Shown: positions 40,820-50,216, counted from the stretch's first letter. The stretch is 64,000 nt of DNA from RGIG9379 sp031553005 (GCA_031553005.1 JAVBMA010000042.1:1-64000); one strand, 5' to 3'. Notes: generated from the sequence alone by a model not told the origin. Program-made: numbers and translations.

Positions 40820-41080
40820 ATGAGCTATAAGTTTTTTTGCAACAAAGAGTGTGAATATTTTCCGTGCCATAAAACTGACAATCCGGAAGAGTTTAATTGC
40901 CTGTTTTGCTATTGTCCGCTTTATATGCTTGGCGAAGATTGCGGAGGAAACTACACTTACTTACCTAATGGAATCAAAGACTGTTCCTCTTGCATTTTAC
41001 CCCATATCAAAGAAAAAGGCTACGATCATATACAAAAGAAAATGCAAGACGTTATAGAAAAAGTAAAAAAGGAGAAATAA
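40820..41080 (+). CDS. Small cysteine-rich (zinc-ribbon-like) protein, PF04071-type
   Basis: An 86-aa cytoplasmic protein with nine cysteines, eight in the first 60 residues and close together: FFCNKECEYFPCHK, FNCLFCYCPLYM, LGEDCGGNY and KDCSSCILPHIKEKGY. The arrangement resembles the cysteine-rich small domain (PF04071) that in other bacteria accompanies cobalamin biosynthesis genes; no such gene is nearby. Probably binds zinc or another metal. The C-terminus is helical and lysine-rich. It stands alone between tRNA-Pro and the convergent rpsT; function unknown. Confidence 0.78.
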   Translation: MSYKFFCNKECEYFPCHKTDNPEEFNCLFCYCPLYMLGEDCGGNYTYLPNGIKDCSSCILPHIKEKGYDHIQKKMQDVIEKVKKEK

Positions 41081-41314
41081 GATTGTTATAAGATTTGTTG
41101 TAATATACTTATCTAAAAAAATATTTAGGATTTAAACGAACTACAAATATTTAAAGTTTTCCGTATTAACAAAGCATAAGCAGATTTTGTATTTTTAATA
41201 CTGTGCGAAAGGATACGGATAAAATCAATTTATTTTACAGATCAACTAAAAAAACGATTGGAGAAAATTTCAAAATTATTAATCAGATATCATTTAAGTA
41301 AAAACAGGCAAAAA

Positions 41315-41339
41315 AAAGCCCTCTTATAAAGAGGGCTTT
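41315..41339 (-). terminator. rpsT terminator
   Basis: aaagccctcttataaagagg followed by gcttt: an 11-bp stem aaagccctctt/aagagggcttt with a short loop and an A run on the + strand (U run on the minus strand). It lies 24 bp downstream of the rpsT stop. Confidence 0.88.
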
Positions 41340-41362
41340 AAAATATATATTAAGATCAATAA

Positions 41363-41614
41363 TTACAGTTTGTTGATCATTTTAGCCAACTTGGATTTCA
41401 AGTTTCCGGCTTTGTTTTTGTGGATAATATTTTTCTTTGCCAATTTATCCAACATGGAAGTTACTTTTGGATAAAGAGCAACAGCTTCTGTTTTATCCTT
41501 AGTTGCACGCAATTTTCTAACTGCATTACGGGCTGTTTTAGCATAATATCTATTGTGCAATCTTTTTCTATCTGTTTGTCTGATTCTCTTGATTGCCGAT
41601 TTGTGATTTGCCAT
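41363..41614 (-). CDS. rpsT: 30S ribosomal protein S20
   Basis: Small basic ribosomal protein that binds 16S rRNA. The 83-aa sequence has the S20 pattern MANHKSAIKRIRQTDRKRLH, NRYYAKTARNAVRKLRATKD, then LDKLAKKNIIHKNKAGNLKS and a lysine-rich end KLAKMINKL. ATG 41614. It lies 24 bp downstream of tRNA-Glu on the same strand and both are likely read from the promoter at 41751-41781; a clear terminator follows. Confidence 0.97.
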   Translation of the reverse strand: MANHKSAIKRIRQTDRKRLHNRYYAKTARNAVRKLRATKDKTEAVALYPKVTSMLDKLAKKNIIHKNKAGNLKSKLAKMINKL

Positions 41615-41638
41615 CTTGTAAAAATCTTTTAAGTTTGG

Positions 41639-41710
41639 TAGCCCATAGGGGAGTCGAACCCCTCTTTCAAGAATGAAAATCTTGCGTCCTAACCGATAGA
41701 CGAATGGGCC
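41639..41710 (-). tRNA. tRNA-Glu (anticodon TTC)
   Basis: Read on the minus strand: acceptor ggcccat pairs with atgggct, anticodon stem caaga/tcttg around loop ttTTCat, T arm aggggttcgactcccct. 72 nt, discriminator A at 41639, no encoded CCA. Confidence 0.94.
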
Positions 41711-41750
41711 ATTAAGGCAACAATGATAACTTCTGTTTCGATTGTGGGTG

Positions 41751-41781
41751 CAAAAGTATTTCTTTTTTATATATTCTGCAA
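41751..41781 (-). promoter_or_regulatory. Promoter of tRNA-Glu and rpsT (-33 and -7)
   Basis: On the minus strand: TTG at 41781-41779 and tacttttg at 41758-41751, 20 bp apart, a full Bacteroidetes consensus match. The start point would be about 41744, 34 nt before the tRNA. Confidence 0.75.
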
Positions 41782-41891
41782 ATTTTTGTGAAGTTTTTTT
41801 TAATAAACTTTTTTATTAACCTGCGGATTTCCTTTTGCGGATGCAAAGCTATCTCTATTTATTTAATTCTGCAAACATTTTGAAAGAAATA

Positions 41892-42449
41892 TTACACAAT
41901 TTTCCGTTCATCACATTTTAAAAGCTGATCAACACATTCTTCTATCGTATTCACAGCAATAACTTTATCCTGACATTGCGGAGGAGTAAACTGCTCCTCA
42001 GACATTTGACTTATTTGTTGAATAAGTGATCTGTAAAAATTATTTTGGTTGAATAATAAAAGGCTTTTCCGGTGATATCCGACTTGTCCGCCGGCAACTA
42101 TGTGAAATATCTCGTCCAATGTACCAAAACCACCCGGAAGGGCAATAAATATATCTGCCATTTCCATAATTTTATTTTTACGCCCGGCAAGGTCTTCAGT
42201 AATAATAAGCTGGTCAACGCAGGAACTTCCTAATCCTTTTTCATGCATATCCCGAGGCAATATTCCAATTGTATTTCCTCCGGACTTTTTAACACTCCGA
42301 GCAATACATTCCATTAGCCCCTGAGCCGTTCCGCCATAAATAATTGAATGGTTATGCTTTCCTATCCATTCTCCTAAACAAGCTGTCTGCTCATAATAAA
42401 CCGGGGATATATTCGGGCTTGAAGCACAAAATATTCCTATTTTCAACAT
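41892..42449 (-). CDS. LOG-family nucleotide phosphoribohydrolase (Rossmann-fold)
   Basis: A 185-aa protein with the LOG/lysine-decarboxylase-like signature: IGIFCASSPNISPVYYEQT, IIYGGTAQGLMECIARSV, ILPRDMHEKGLGSSC, ITEDLAGRKNKIMEMADIFI and ALPGGFGTLDEIFHIVAGGQ (the catalytic PGGxGTxxE). Such enzymes cleave the N-glycosidic bond of 5'-monophosphate nucleotides (cytokinin-activating in plants); in many bacteria the substrate is AMP or a damaged nucleotide. ATG 42449 is preferred over the in-frame GTG at 42455. It is divergent from ubiE. Confidence 0.87.
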   Translation of the reverse strand: MLKIGIFCASSPNISPVYYEQTACLGEWIGKHNHSIIYGGTAQGLMECIARSVKKSGGNTIGILPRDMHEKGLGSSCVDQLIITEDLAGRKNKIMEMADIFIALPGGFGTLDEIFHIVAGGQVGYHRKSLLLFNQNNFYRSLIQQISQMSEEQFTPPQCQDKVIAVNTIEECVDQLLKCDERKIV

Positions 42450-42533
42450 TTTCACCTCTTCGTTTTAATATAAAGAAAACTCTTTCGGAAATGAAGCAGA
42501 TTCAGTTTTGCGTTTCATCTCCACCCAATAATA

Positions 42534-42565
42534 TTGGGAATGTTCATACAAAATTAATACTTTTG
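42534..42565 (+). promoter_or_regulatory. Promoter of ubiE/menG (-33 and -7)
   Basis: TTG at 42534-42536 and tacttttg at 42558-42565, 21 bp apart. Predicted start near 42572, about 50 nt before ATG 42622. Confidence 0.68.
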
Positions 42566-42621
42566 TATGAACAAATTTGTTGTTTTCAACAATTATATCC
42601 GGATTAAATTCGTTCAAAAGA

Positions 42622-43365
42622 ATGACAGATTATAAATGCGAAAAAGTTCTTCCTTACAATTCTTCCACGAAAGGGAAAAAAGAGCAGGTTGAACAGATGT
42701 TTGATACTATTGCAAAAAAATATGACCCGATGAATCGGTTAATGTCCTTAGGCAATGACCGTTCATGGAGAAAAAAAGCAATCCTCAGCCTCAAAAAATC
42801 GGATCCTAAAAAGATATTAGATGTTGCAACAGGAACAGGCGATTTTGCAATTACCGCATACGAACTGTTATCGACGGAAAACATTACGGGAATCGACATC
42901 TCGGAAGGGATGTTAAAAATAGGACAAGAAAAGATAGAGAAACTGGGATTGACCGATCATATTACATTCCGGACCGGAGACTCTACCATGTTAGATTTTG
43001 ACACGCAATCTTTTGATGCCGTAACAGTCGCTTTTGGCGTCCGCAATTTTGAAAGTCTTTCTAAAGGTCTTTGCGAGATTTGCAGAGTCTTAAAAGTAGG
43101 TGGGGTTGCTGTTATTCTGGAACTATCAGAACCTCAAAATCCCTTCTTTAAATTCGGGTACAAACTATATACAAAACTGATAATTCCGGTTCTGGCTTGC
43201 TTTATTTCCAAAGACATTCGCGCATATAACTATTTACCGGAATCTATTGAAGCATTTCCTCAAGGAAAAAAAATGAAAGCATTGCTTCATGAATGCGGAT
43301 TTTCGGAAGTGGAAATAAAAACCTTTACATTGGGATCATGTGCTTTTTACCGTGCTGTAAAATGA
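42622..43365 (+). CDS. menG: Demethylmenaquinone (bifunctional quinone) methyltransferase
   Basis: S-adenosylmethionine-dependent C-methylation of demethylmenaquinone, the last step of menaquinone synthesis. ATG 42622 gives MTDYKCEKVLPYNSSTKGKK; the upstream ORF part from 42577 lies in the promoter. The 247-aa protein shows EQMFDTIAKKYDPMNRLMSL and GNDRSWRKKA (the UbiE signature), the SAM site DVATGTGDFAI, FRTGDSTMLDFDTQSFDAVT, VAFGVRNFESLSKGLCEICR, and YLPESIEAFPQGKKM near the C-terminus. Fits a Bacteroidales respiratory chain based on menaquinone. Confidence 0.94.
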   Translation: MTDYKCEKVLPYNSSTKGKKEQVEQMFDTIAKKYDPMNRLMSLGNDRSWRKKAILSLKKSDPKKILDVATGTGDFAITAYELLSTENITGIDISEGMLKIGQEKIEKLGLTDHITFRTGDSTMLDFDTQSFDAVTVAFGVRNFESLSKGLCEICRVLKVGGVAVILELSEPQNPFFKFGYKLYTKLIIPVLACFISKDIRAYNYLPESIEAFPQGKKMKALLHECGFSEVEIKTFTLGSCAFYRAVK

Positions 43366-43537
43366 GGTTTTTATTCTCAAAAAATTGAGAAATGAACTAA
43401 ATAAAATGAATGATACCTTAATACTTATCTGATTACATCATTGCAGATAACTAGAATATCGGGTAATCATCACTTAACAAAATAATAATAACGCTGTAAG
43501 TTTTCATATAGAAAAAACAGCAATCCATATTTGTCAA

Positions 43538-44542
43538 ATGAAAATACTAATAACCGGAGCAACGGGTTTTATAGGCAGTTTTATTGTCGAAGAGTCCATT
43601 AAAAGAGGAAATGAGACATGGGCAGGCGTGCGCGCTTCAAGCAGCAGGAAATTTTTATCCGATCCTTCCATTAAAACACTCGATCTTCCTTATTCAAACA
43701 AGGAAGAGATGGAAAAGATATTGAAAAGACAAAAAGCAGAGTATGGGAAATGGGATGTTATTATCCACAATATGGGACTAACCAAATGTGAGAATAAAAC
43801 AGACTTTGACCGTGTAAACTTTGACTACACCCGCAATTTTATTACAGCGCTTCAAGATACGGATATGATTCCCGGCCAATTCATCTATATGAGCAGCCTT
43901 TCGGCTTTCGGTCCCGGCGATCCTGTTTCATTGGAAGAGATCAAGTTAAACGATACTCCTGCTCCGGATACACTTTATGGCAAAAGCAAGCTCAAAACTG
44001 AAGAGTTTATCCGCTCCCTTTCCGGTTTTCCTTATACAATACTTCGTCCAACAGGGGTTTACGGTCCTAGGGAAAAAGATTATTTTGTAATGTTACAGAC
44101 ATTGAAAAGGCGCTTAAATCCGGCTATAGGGTTCAAGCCTCAATATATTACCTTTATTTACGTAAAAGACCTAGTCAAAACAATATTTCTGTCTATTGAT
44201 AAAAAAGCAATTGGAAAAGCTTATTTTGTTGCAGACGGCGATGTATGGACATCTGATGAATATACAAATCTGGCTAAAAAAGAGTTGGGTATTAAATGGA
44301 CAATCCCGGTAAAAGTTCCCTGCCTGCTTGTAAAAGGAATTGCCTATACATTAGACACTGTTTGCGGCTGGTTTGGTAAAACTCCGACATTGAATAAAGA
44401 CAAATACAATATCCTTTCGGCGTTGAATTGGAAATGCGAAGTTGAAGCACTAAATAAAGAACTTGAATTTAAGCCGGATTACAATTTAGAACAAGGCCTA
44501 CACGAATGTATTGAGTGGTATAGAAAAGAGAAGTGGCTTTGA
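43538..44542 (+). CDS. NAD-dependent epimerase/dehydratase (SDR family)
   Basis: A 334-aa extended short-chain dehydrogenase. The nucleotide-binding motif is ITGATGFIGSFIVEESIKR at the very N-terminus, IIHNMGLTKC and FIYMSSLSAFGPGDP carry the catalytic Ser, and the YxxxK pair is in LYGKSKLKTEEFI; PTGVYGPREKDYF follows. Substrate is unknown; sugar-nucleotide epimerases, 3-beta-HSD-like or lipid dehydrogenases share this fold. It stands 172 bp downstream of menG on the same strand and probably forms its own unit. Confidence 0.85.
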   Translation: MKILITGATGFIGSFIVEESIKRGNETWAGVRASSSRKFLSDPSIKTLDLPYSNKEEMEKILKRQKAEYGKWDVIIHNMGLTKCENKTDFDRVNFDYTRNFITALQDTDMIPGQFIYMSSLSAFGPGDPVSLEEIKLNDTPAPDTLYGKSKLKTEEFIRSLSGFPYTILRPTGVYGPREKDYFVMLQTLKRRLNPAIGFKPQYITFIYVKDLVKTIFLSIDKKAIGKAYFVADGDVWTSDEYTNLAKKELGIKWTIPVKVPCLLVKGIAYTLDTVCGWFGKTPTLNKDKYNILSALNWKCEVEALNKELEFKPDYNLEQGLHECIEWYRKEKWL

Positions 44543-44624
44543 TATTTAGCTACCGGGAAAATAACATTCTATATACTGAATTATTAGTTCCAAGATAAAG
44601 ATATATAAAAACGACTTGAAGAAA

Positions 44625-45326
44625 TTATTTATACTCTTCTATTTCAATAAGATACCACTTTTTGTTAATTCGAATGAAATTAAAAAATTGTGCCATCTTT
44701 CCATTTTTGAATACAAATAATTGCCGGTTAGTTGCTGTATTATTAGAATTAAAAATGCATAAAGAGGGAAACATTGCTATGAAATCCAGCGACTCCCATT
44801 CTCTTGGCATTAATAATTTATTTTCAGGTTCGCTCTCTTTTTTCGAAGATTTATAAATACGATAAGGAAAAGGGAATATTGTGTGCTTCATCTGGAAAGA
44901 TTCATCTTTGGAATATTGCATTAGGAAACTAAGGAAATCAGCCTCTTGTAAATTTTGCAGGCTTTCATTTTTGCCGGATATAAGTTTCCATTTTTTATTC
45001 CTCTCTTCAAAGACATAATTAATAGCTGCTTCTTTATTAAATTGCACAATAGATACTACGGAAGAAGATGATTTTTCTATTGCATTTAAGGAATCCGAAC
45101 AAAGAATAGGAATATTATTGCGGGACAGGAACATCACCGGATTATAAGAGGTTCTGTTTTTTATAGTCAGGTTATCAATTTTTAGCGGAAATTGCACATC
45201 TGAAGCCTGGTTTTCGGTGTAACGTATAAAATCAATAAAAAAGCCTGAAAAGTCTTGCCCAAAAGAAGAAAGATTTATCAGCCAAATAAAGATAAGTAAC
45301 GAACCCCATTTTTTGTTTTTCACCAT
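44625..45326 (-). CDS. DUF4348-type exported protein
   Basis: A 233-aa exported protein with a signal peptide (WGSLLIFIWLINLSSFGQ) and no lipobox. Two similar halves are suggested by repeated F-(x)-F-I/L patterns: FSGFFIDFIRYTENQASDVQ with FPLKI, and FLSFLMQYSKDESFQMKHTI with FPFPYRI, the duplicated hallmark of DUF4348. The last part (RQLFVFKNGKMAQFFNFIRI, NKKWYLIEIEEY) is also typical. Role unknown, periplasmic by inference. It is transcribed toward the epimerase gene. Confidence 0.75.
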   Translation of the reverse strand: MVKNKKWGSLLIFIWLINLSSFGQDFSGFFIDFIRYTENQASDVQFPLKIDNLTIKNRTSYNPVMFLSRNNIPILCSDSLNAIEKSSSSVVSIVQFNKEAAINYVFEERNKKWKLISGKNESLQNLQEADFLSFLMQYSKDESFQMKHTIFPFPYRIYKSSKKESEPENKLLMPREWESLDFIAMFPSLCIFNSNNTATNRQLFVFKNGKMAQFFNFIRINKKWYLIEIEEYK

Positions 45327-45497
45327 ACCAGACTTTATTAGGAAATAAGAGAATAAAATCTCTGCTTTAATTCCTGTTAATCAGATTAAAACATCCAAAT
45401 GTATAAAAAACTGACCAAATTAAAAAAGATAAAAAGAAAAGTAACCCTAATTATTTCTGAATTTATATAAATAAACCAAAATCCTTTTTGAAAAAAG

Positions 45498-45529
45498 AAA
45501 CGAGGAACAGATATTGTATCCCTCGTTTT
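45498..45529 (-). terminator. Terminator after the outer-membrane protein gene
   Basis: aaacgagg (45498-45505) pairs with cctcgttt (45521-45528). A run upstream on the + strand gives a U-rich tail on the minus strand. Loop of about 15 bases. Confidence 0.65.
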
Positions 45530-45547
45530 TCTAATAAAAATTTATTC

Positions 45548-46288
45548 TTAGAAATTATAACCCAAAACCAGAGAAAAAGACCTACTTTTTTGAGTAGTAT
45601 CAAGTCCCATTTCTTTATAAAGAGTTTTTCTCGAATCCGGCATTTTATACATATTTACAAGACCTAATTGGAATGCTGCCGAAACAGAAAGACCAAAATC
45701 GAAATCATATCCCGCCTTGAAATTAATTGCAAAATCGACATTGTTATAAGGTGGATTTTCACGATATTCCTTAAACTCTGAATTTGAGTCGGATTGAAAT
45801 AATAGAATTTCAGAGTCGCCCACGTCATTCTGTCCATAAAGACCTACACTTATCATAGGACCTACAGCAATAAACGGACGACCTATTCCCAAATGCATAC
45901 TTCCTTTTACGTTGACCGGAACGCTCATATAAAGCATTTTGTCTGTCGACTCCATTGATATTCTTTCGTTATTGTTATTCAAAAAAACATCGTCTATTTT
46001 AACTGTCTTATACGCAAAAATAAGTTCCGGCATAATAGAAAAATATTGGTCGATAGGTACATCGCAATTAATACCAATTTGCCCTCCAAATCCCATATTT
46101 GGATCCCGGTCGCTGGAATAAGTACTCATATTCGCACCTGCCGTAACTCCCAACAAAAGAGAACGAGAAGCCGGAGCTTTTGTTTCTTCCATATTCTCAG
46201 ACATAATTGCGGCTTCTGTTGTTTGTTGTGCACTCATAAAAGACAAACTTGAAATAGCTGCCACACAAGCTAAAATAATTTTTTTCAT
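45548..46288 (-). CDS. PorT-like outer-membrane beta-barrel protein
   Basis: A 246-aa protein with signal peptide MKKIILACVAAISSLSFMSA, a short acidic N-terminal linker, and alternating hydrophobic strands ending in an aromatic residue (LLLGVTAGANMSTYSS, FGGQIGINCDVPIDQYFSIM, PELIFAYKTVKI, AVGPMISVGLYGQ, FAINFKAGYDFDFGLSVSAA and the final SFSLVLGYNF). That is the pattern of the beta-barrel outer-membrane proteins (OmpW/PorT-like) of Bacteroidetes, of eight strands by size. No enzyme signature, so a structural or small-solute role. It is divergent from the PagL-like gene. Confidence 0.82.
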   Translation of the reverse strand: MKKIILACVAAISSLSFMSAQQTTEAAIMSENMEETKAPASRSLLLGVTAGANMSTYSSDRDPNMGFGGQIGINCDVPIDQYFSIMPELIFAYKTVKIDDVFLNNNNERISMESTDKMLYMSVPVNVKGSMHLGIGRPFIAVGPMISVGLYGQNDVGDSEILLFQSDSNSEFKEYRENPPYNNVDFAINFKAGYDFDFGLSVSAAFQLGLVNMYKMPDSRKTLYKEMGLDTTQKSRSFSLVLGYNF

Positions 46289-46711
46289 ATATATTTTCGT
46301 TATTTTATTTGTTTATAAATACGTAAATATCAAATACCAAGATAGATACGTATATTTCATATACTCGAATTTCTTTCTTTTTGTGTTTAGTTCAAGGTAT
46401 TATAACCTTAAAGTAAATAAAAATTGCATACTACAAATATATATATATTTACAAAAAAACATCTATAAAAATTTAAATTTATCCATGACAATAAAATGTT
46501 AAATCCCAGAAATACTAAACATTTTTACTTCCTTATCCTTGTCGATTTCGCTTAATATGCATAATATACTCAATATCAATAAGATACAAAATGAGTAATT
46601 TTATTTATGGCTTATTCGCAGATTAGCCTTATTTTTGCATCCTTAAAATAGACAGCAATAAGGTAGTAGTAACGAACAAAAAATCACACATTTTTTACGA
46701 TATACATTTTT
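46289..46711. promoter_or_regulatory. Divergent AT-rich region (OMP / PagL-like gene)
   Basis: About 420 bp without a gene. A -7 element tatttttg (46630-46637) precedes the PagL-like gene by 74 bp. A tract of atatatatatt near 46437 and AT-rich DNA make up the rest. No repeat was identified. Confidence 0.45.
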
Positions 46712-47941
46712 ATGATATTGAATAGGTATAACATTGTTTTTTTAATTATTTTTTCATTTTGTTTTTCTGTTTTCGGAGAAGAACAGCAAGATTCTTTGAC
46801 TCCAAAACCAAAGCAGCCCATGTCTCTTTCTGCAAAAATAGAGTCGGGTTATGTTTTTCAAACAAATGATTTTGTAAAAGAAGAAAATATTCCCCATTAC
46901 TCTTCTCTGGCGTTGAAATATGAATTGACCTCCAGAGGAGATAGCTGGCAGGATATTGCTTACGGAATGCCTTATTTTGGAATCGGGGCATATACTGCTA
47001 CTTTCTACCAAAAAGACTTGGGAATTCCGATTTCAATTTTTTTAGTCCAAGGTGCAAGAATTGCAAAAATAACGCCCCGGATATTATTTCAATACGAGTT
47101 TAATCTTGGTTTTTCTACCAACTGGAAGGCTTATGACCGGTTTGACAATCCCAATAACATTGCCGTGGGTTCCAGTGATAATATACACGTCGCAGGAAGC
47201 CTTTATTTCAAATTTCTTGTATCAAAGCATTGGGATCTGAATCTGGGAGCTTCGATAACGCACTTTTCAAACGGGGCTACGCGAATGCCGAATAAAGGTT
47301 TGAATTTGGGAACTCCATATATCGAACTAAGTTACAAATTCAATGAACCGGAAGAGAAGAACGTAGATATTGATTTAACTCCTCCAAAAATAGAGAAACG
47401 GATTGATCATAACTTTTCATTAATATTGTCTTCCCGGCAGATATACCATAGTCTTGTAGAAACAGGGCTGACATCACAATACATAAATTATGATTTCCGG
47501 GTTTGGGGATTCAGTTATGCCCCAATGTATGTAAGTAGTTATAAATACAAATGGGGACTAAGCCTCGATTTGATATATGATGAGAGCGGAGGTGCTACCG
47601 CAAAAAGAGAGCAACATCCCGAAGATTTACAATATTACGACCGCGTAAAACTGGGTAAAACCAAAGAACGGTTTGATCTGGGGGTGTCTGCCAGAGGAGA
47701 GATCGTAATGCCTTATTTTTCCTTTTTTGCCAATCTTGGTTATGATATAGTACATGGAAATAAAAATGACCTTCGCTTTTATCAGATCATGGGAGTCAAA
47801 GTAAACTTATATGAGAATGTTTTCGGGACATTCGGTATCCGGGCTACAAACTTTAGCAGAGCCCAGTTTATCTTCTGGAGCGCCGGTTATACATTAAAAG
47901 GAAAACCTTTTAAAAACAATGAACCGAAAATAGTAAATTAA
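46712..47941 (+). CDS. PagL-like lipid A deacylase (acyloxyacyl hydrolase), outer-membrane barrel
   Basis: A 409-aa protein with a signal peptide (IVFLIIFSFCFSVFG) and a beta-barrel. The N-terminal ~220 residues fit acyloxyacyl hydrolase/PagL: the catalytic HxS pair is in ASITHFSNGATRMPNKGLNL, and the earlier FGIGAYTATFYQKDLGIPIS and FNLGFSTNWKAYDRFDN match the family. The C-terminal part is a second stretch of barrel-like strands (SYAPMYVSSYKYKWGLSLDL, ARGEIVMPYFSFFANLGYDI) and is longer than in classical PagL (about 180 aa), as in other Bacteroidetes members. Function: removal of an acyl chain from lipid A at the outer membrane, inferred. Confidence 0.78.
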   Translation: MILNRYNIVFLIIFSFCFSVFGEEQQDSLTPKPKQPMSLSAKIESGYVFQTNDFVKEENIPHYSSLALKYELTSRGDSWQDIAYGMPYFGIGAYTATFYQKDLGIPISIFLVQGARIAKITPRILFQYEFNLGFSTNWKAYDRFDNPNNIAVGSSDNIHVAGSLYFKFLVSKHWDLNLGASITHFSNGATRMPNKGLNLGTPYIELSYKFNEPEEKNVDIDLTPPKIEKRIDHNFSLILSSRQIYHSLVETGLTSQYINYDFRVWGFSYAPMYVSSYKYKWGLSLDLIYDESGGATAKREQHPEDLQYYDRVKLGKTKERFDLGVSARGEIVMPYFSFFANLGYDIVHGNKNDLRFYQIMGVKVNLYENVFGTFGIRATNFSRAQFIFWSAGYTLKGKPFKNNEPKIVN

Positions 47942-48135
47942 GAACCGGATTTATATAAAATTTTCTATCGAGATAAAGCTCCAAAATAAATTTCAACAAA
48001 TATCAATTTAATCAGTTGATTACGAAAGTCATAAATACTTGCAACTCGTAACCCGCAACTTATAACTATATATTAACTTTTCCCAATGGTTGTTTTTCTT
48101 TAAATTTGTATTCTTGCATAATAAACACAAAGTGT

Positions 48136-50157
48136 GTGATAGATCAATCGACCATAGATAAAATTTTTGATGCTGCTGACATTGTGGAAGTAGTTTCGGA
48201 CTATGTGACGCTAAAACGCCGCGGAGTGAATTATATCGGTTCATGTCCTTTTCATAATGAAAAAACGCCATCTTTCACTGTTTCTCCGGCTAAAAACATT
48301 TGCAAATGCTTTGGTTGTGGCAAGGGTGGAAATCCGGTAAATTTCATCATGGAACTGGAAAATCTATCTTACATTGATGCGTTAAAGCAGTTAGCAAAGA
48401 AATATCACATTGAGATAGAGGAGAAAGAACTCACTCCGGAACAACTCGAACAGAAAAACAACCGAGAAAGCCTTATGGCTGTTTCGGAGTGGGCACAACA
48501 ATATTTTTCAAATAACCTTATCAATCATATCGAAGGAAAATCCGTTGGGATGAGCTATTTCCTGCATAGGGGATTCAGGGAAGATATTATCAAAAAATTC
48601 CAACTCGGATATGCCTTGAAGCAGCGGGATGCCTATACTTCAGAGGCACAAAAAAAAGGATATAAGCTGGAATATCTGGAAAAAACAGGGCTTACTATCG
48701 TCAAGGAAAATAATTATATATTAGACCGTTTTCATGGAAGAGCCATTTTTCCTATCCATTCTATTTCCGGAAAAGTAATTGCATTTGGCGGAAGGGCTAT
48801 ACAGAAAGACGATCAGGTAAAATACCAGAATTCGCCCGAATCGGAGATATATCATAAAGGACAGGTTCTTTACGGCATTTATTTCGCAAAAAATGCAATT
48901 ATCCGCGAACGGAAATGCTATATCGTAGAGGGCTATGCCGATGTTATTTCGATGGTACAAGCCGGAGTTGAGAATATTGTAGCTCCTTGCGGAACAGCCC
49001 TGACAAGTGAGCAAATCAGATTGCTCAGCCGAATTCTTCCTTCGGTAGACGGTGACAAGAACGAGAATAACAAAAATGTCACATTATTATACGACGGTGA
49101 TTCCGCAGGTATAAATGCTGCGCTGAAAAACGGAAAACTCCTTTTGGAAGAAGGGATGAATGTAAAGGTAATCGTTCTGCCCGAAGGTGAAGACCCCGAT
49201 ACTTTCGCTCAAAAAAACAACGCTTCGGATGTTTTGAATTTCTTGAATGAAAGCGAAACTGATTATATCTTGTTTAAAGCAAAATATTTTCTGGCACAAG
49301 CTCAAAATGACCCGATCAAAAAAGCCCAGCTTATCTCTGATATAACTGCAACAATCGCGGTGATCCCGGATCTTATCAAACGTTCGGTTTATATTAAAGA
49401 GTGTAGCAAAATACTGGAAACAGATGAGAAAGTGCTCTATTCCCAAATAAATAAAATCAGGAAAGGACAGATTGAAAAAGAGATAGAGAAGCAATATGGT
49501 ACAAACTCGCCTGTCTCTTTGGCTCAAAAGGTCGAAACGCCGTATCCTGGCTTAGAAAAAGGGAGTAACACCGAAACAATTAAATCCAATCATGGATTTG
49601 AAGCTGAGGAGCGAAATATTATCCGCTTTATTATCAGGCATGGAGAAAAAATCATGTGCGAAGTAGAGGATGAAGATGCCGGAGATGATGCCGAAAAAAT
49701 AAAAAAAATAACGGTTATCGAATATATTGCGAGGGAACTGAAAAGCGACGATCTGAATTTATTTAACCCATTGTATCAGCAAATGCTTTCCGAAGCTCAG
49801 GAAAACCAAGGAAACGCCTCATTCATGGCTGAACGCTTTTTTGCATATCATCCGAATCCGGAATTCAGCAAGATCGCCTCGGATCTTTTGACTGATCCTT
49901 ATCAATTAAGCAAAATTCATGAAAAGCAGAAAAAAGTAGAAAAAGAAGAAGAACGTTTGCTCGAATTAGTTCCGCATGTAGTATTAGATTTTAAATTTAA
50001 AGTTATTTCCAATAAAATAGAGGAATTAAAAAATACATTAAAAACAGAAAAAGAAGAAAGCAAAATCCTCTCCCTTATGCTCGAAATACATCAAATGCAA
50101 ACGGTTAACCGGGCATTGGCACAAAGGCTTGGAGAGCGTATTATTTTAAAAATATGA
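48136..50157 (+). CDS. dnaG: DNA primase
   Basis: Makes RNA primers for replication. The protein has the CHC2 zinc domain (IGSCPFHNEKTPSFTVSPAK, then CKCFGCGKGGNPVNFIMELE), the RNA-polymerase core with the TOPRIM motifs YIVEGYADVISMVQAGVEN and LLYDGDSAGINAALKNGK, and a C-terminal helicase-interaction-like region rich in charged helices. Start: no ATG fits; GTG 48136 gives (V)IDQSTIDKIFDAADIVEVVS, the usual DnaG N-terminus, while TTG at 48106 would add 10 residues. Length about 673 aa. It precedes the convergent permease gene. Confidence 0.95.
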   Translation: MIDQSTIDKIFDAADIVEVVSDYVTLKRRGVNYIGSCPFHNEKTPSFTVSPAKNICKCFGCGKGGNPVNFIMELENLSYIDALKQLAKKYHIEIEEKELTPEQLEQKNNRESLMAVSEWAQQYFSNNLINHIEGKSVGMSYFLHRGFREDIIKKFQLGYALKQRDAYTSEAQKKGYKLEYLEKTGLTIVKENNYILDRFHGRAIFPIHSISGKVIAFGGRAIQKDDQVKYQNSPESEIYHKGQVLYGIYFAKNAIIRERKCYIVEGYADVISMVQAGVENIVAPCGTALTSEQIRLLSRILPSVDGDKNENNKNVTLLYDGDSAGINAALKNGKLLLEEGMNVKVIVLPEGEDPDTFAQKNNASDVLNFLNESETDYILFKAKYFLAQAQNDPIKKAQLISDITATIAVIPDLIKRSVYIKECSKILETDEKVLYSQINKIRKGQIEKEIEKQYGTNSPVSLAQKVETPYPGLEKGSNTETIKSNHGFEAEERNIIRFIIRHGEKIMCEVEDEDAGDDAEKIKKITVIEYIARELKSDDLNLFNPLYQQMLSEAQENQGNASFMAERFFAYHPNPEFSKIASDLLTDPYQLSKIHEKQKKVEKEEERLLELVPHVVLDFKFKVISNKIEELKNTLKTEKEESKILSLMLEIHQMQTVNRALAQRLGERIILKI

Positions 50158-50216
50158 TTTCTGTTTTGAGATATTCTGATGTTCAGATATTCAGATAAAC
50201 CGTCCAGGAAAATTTT

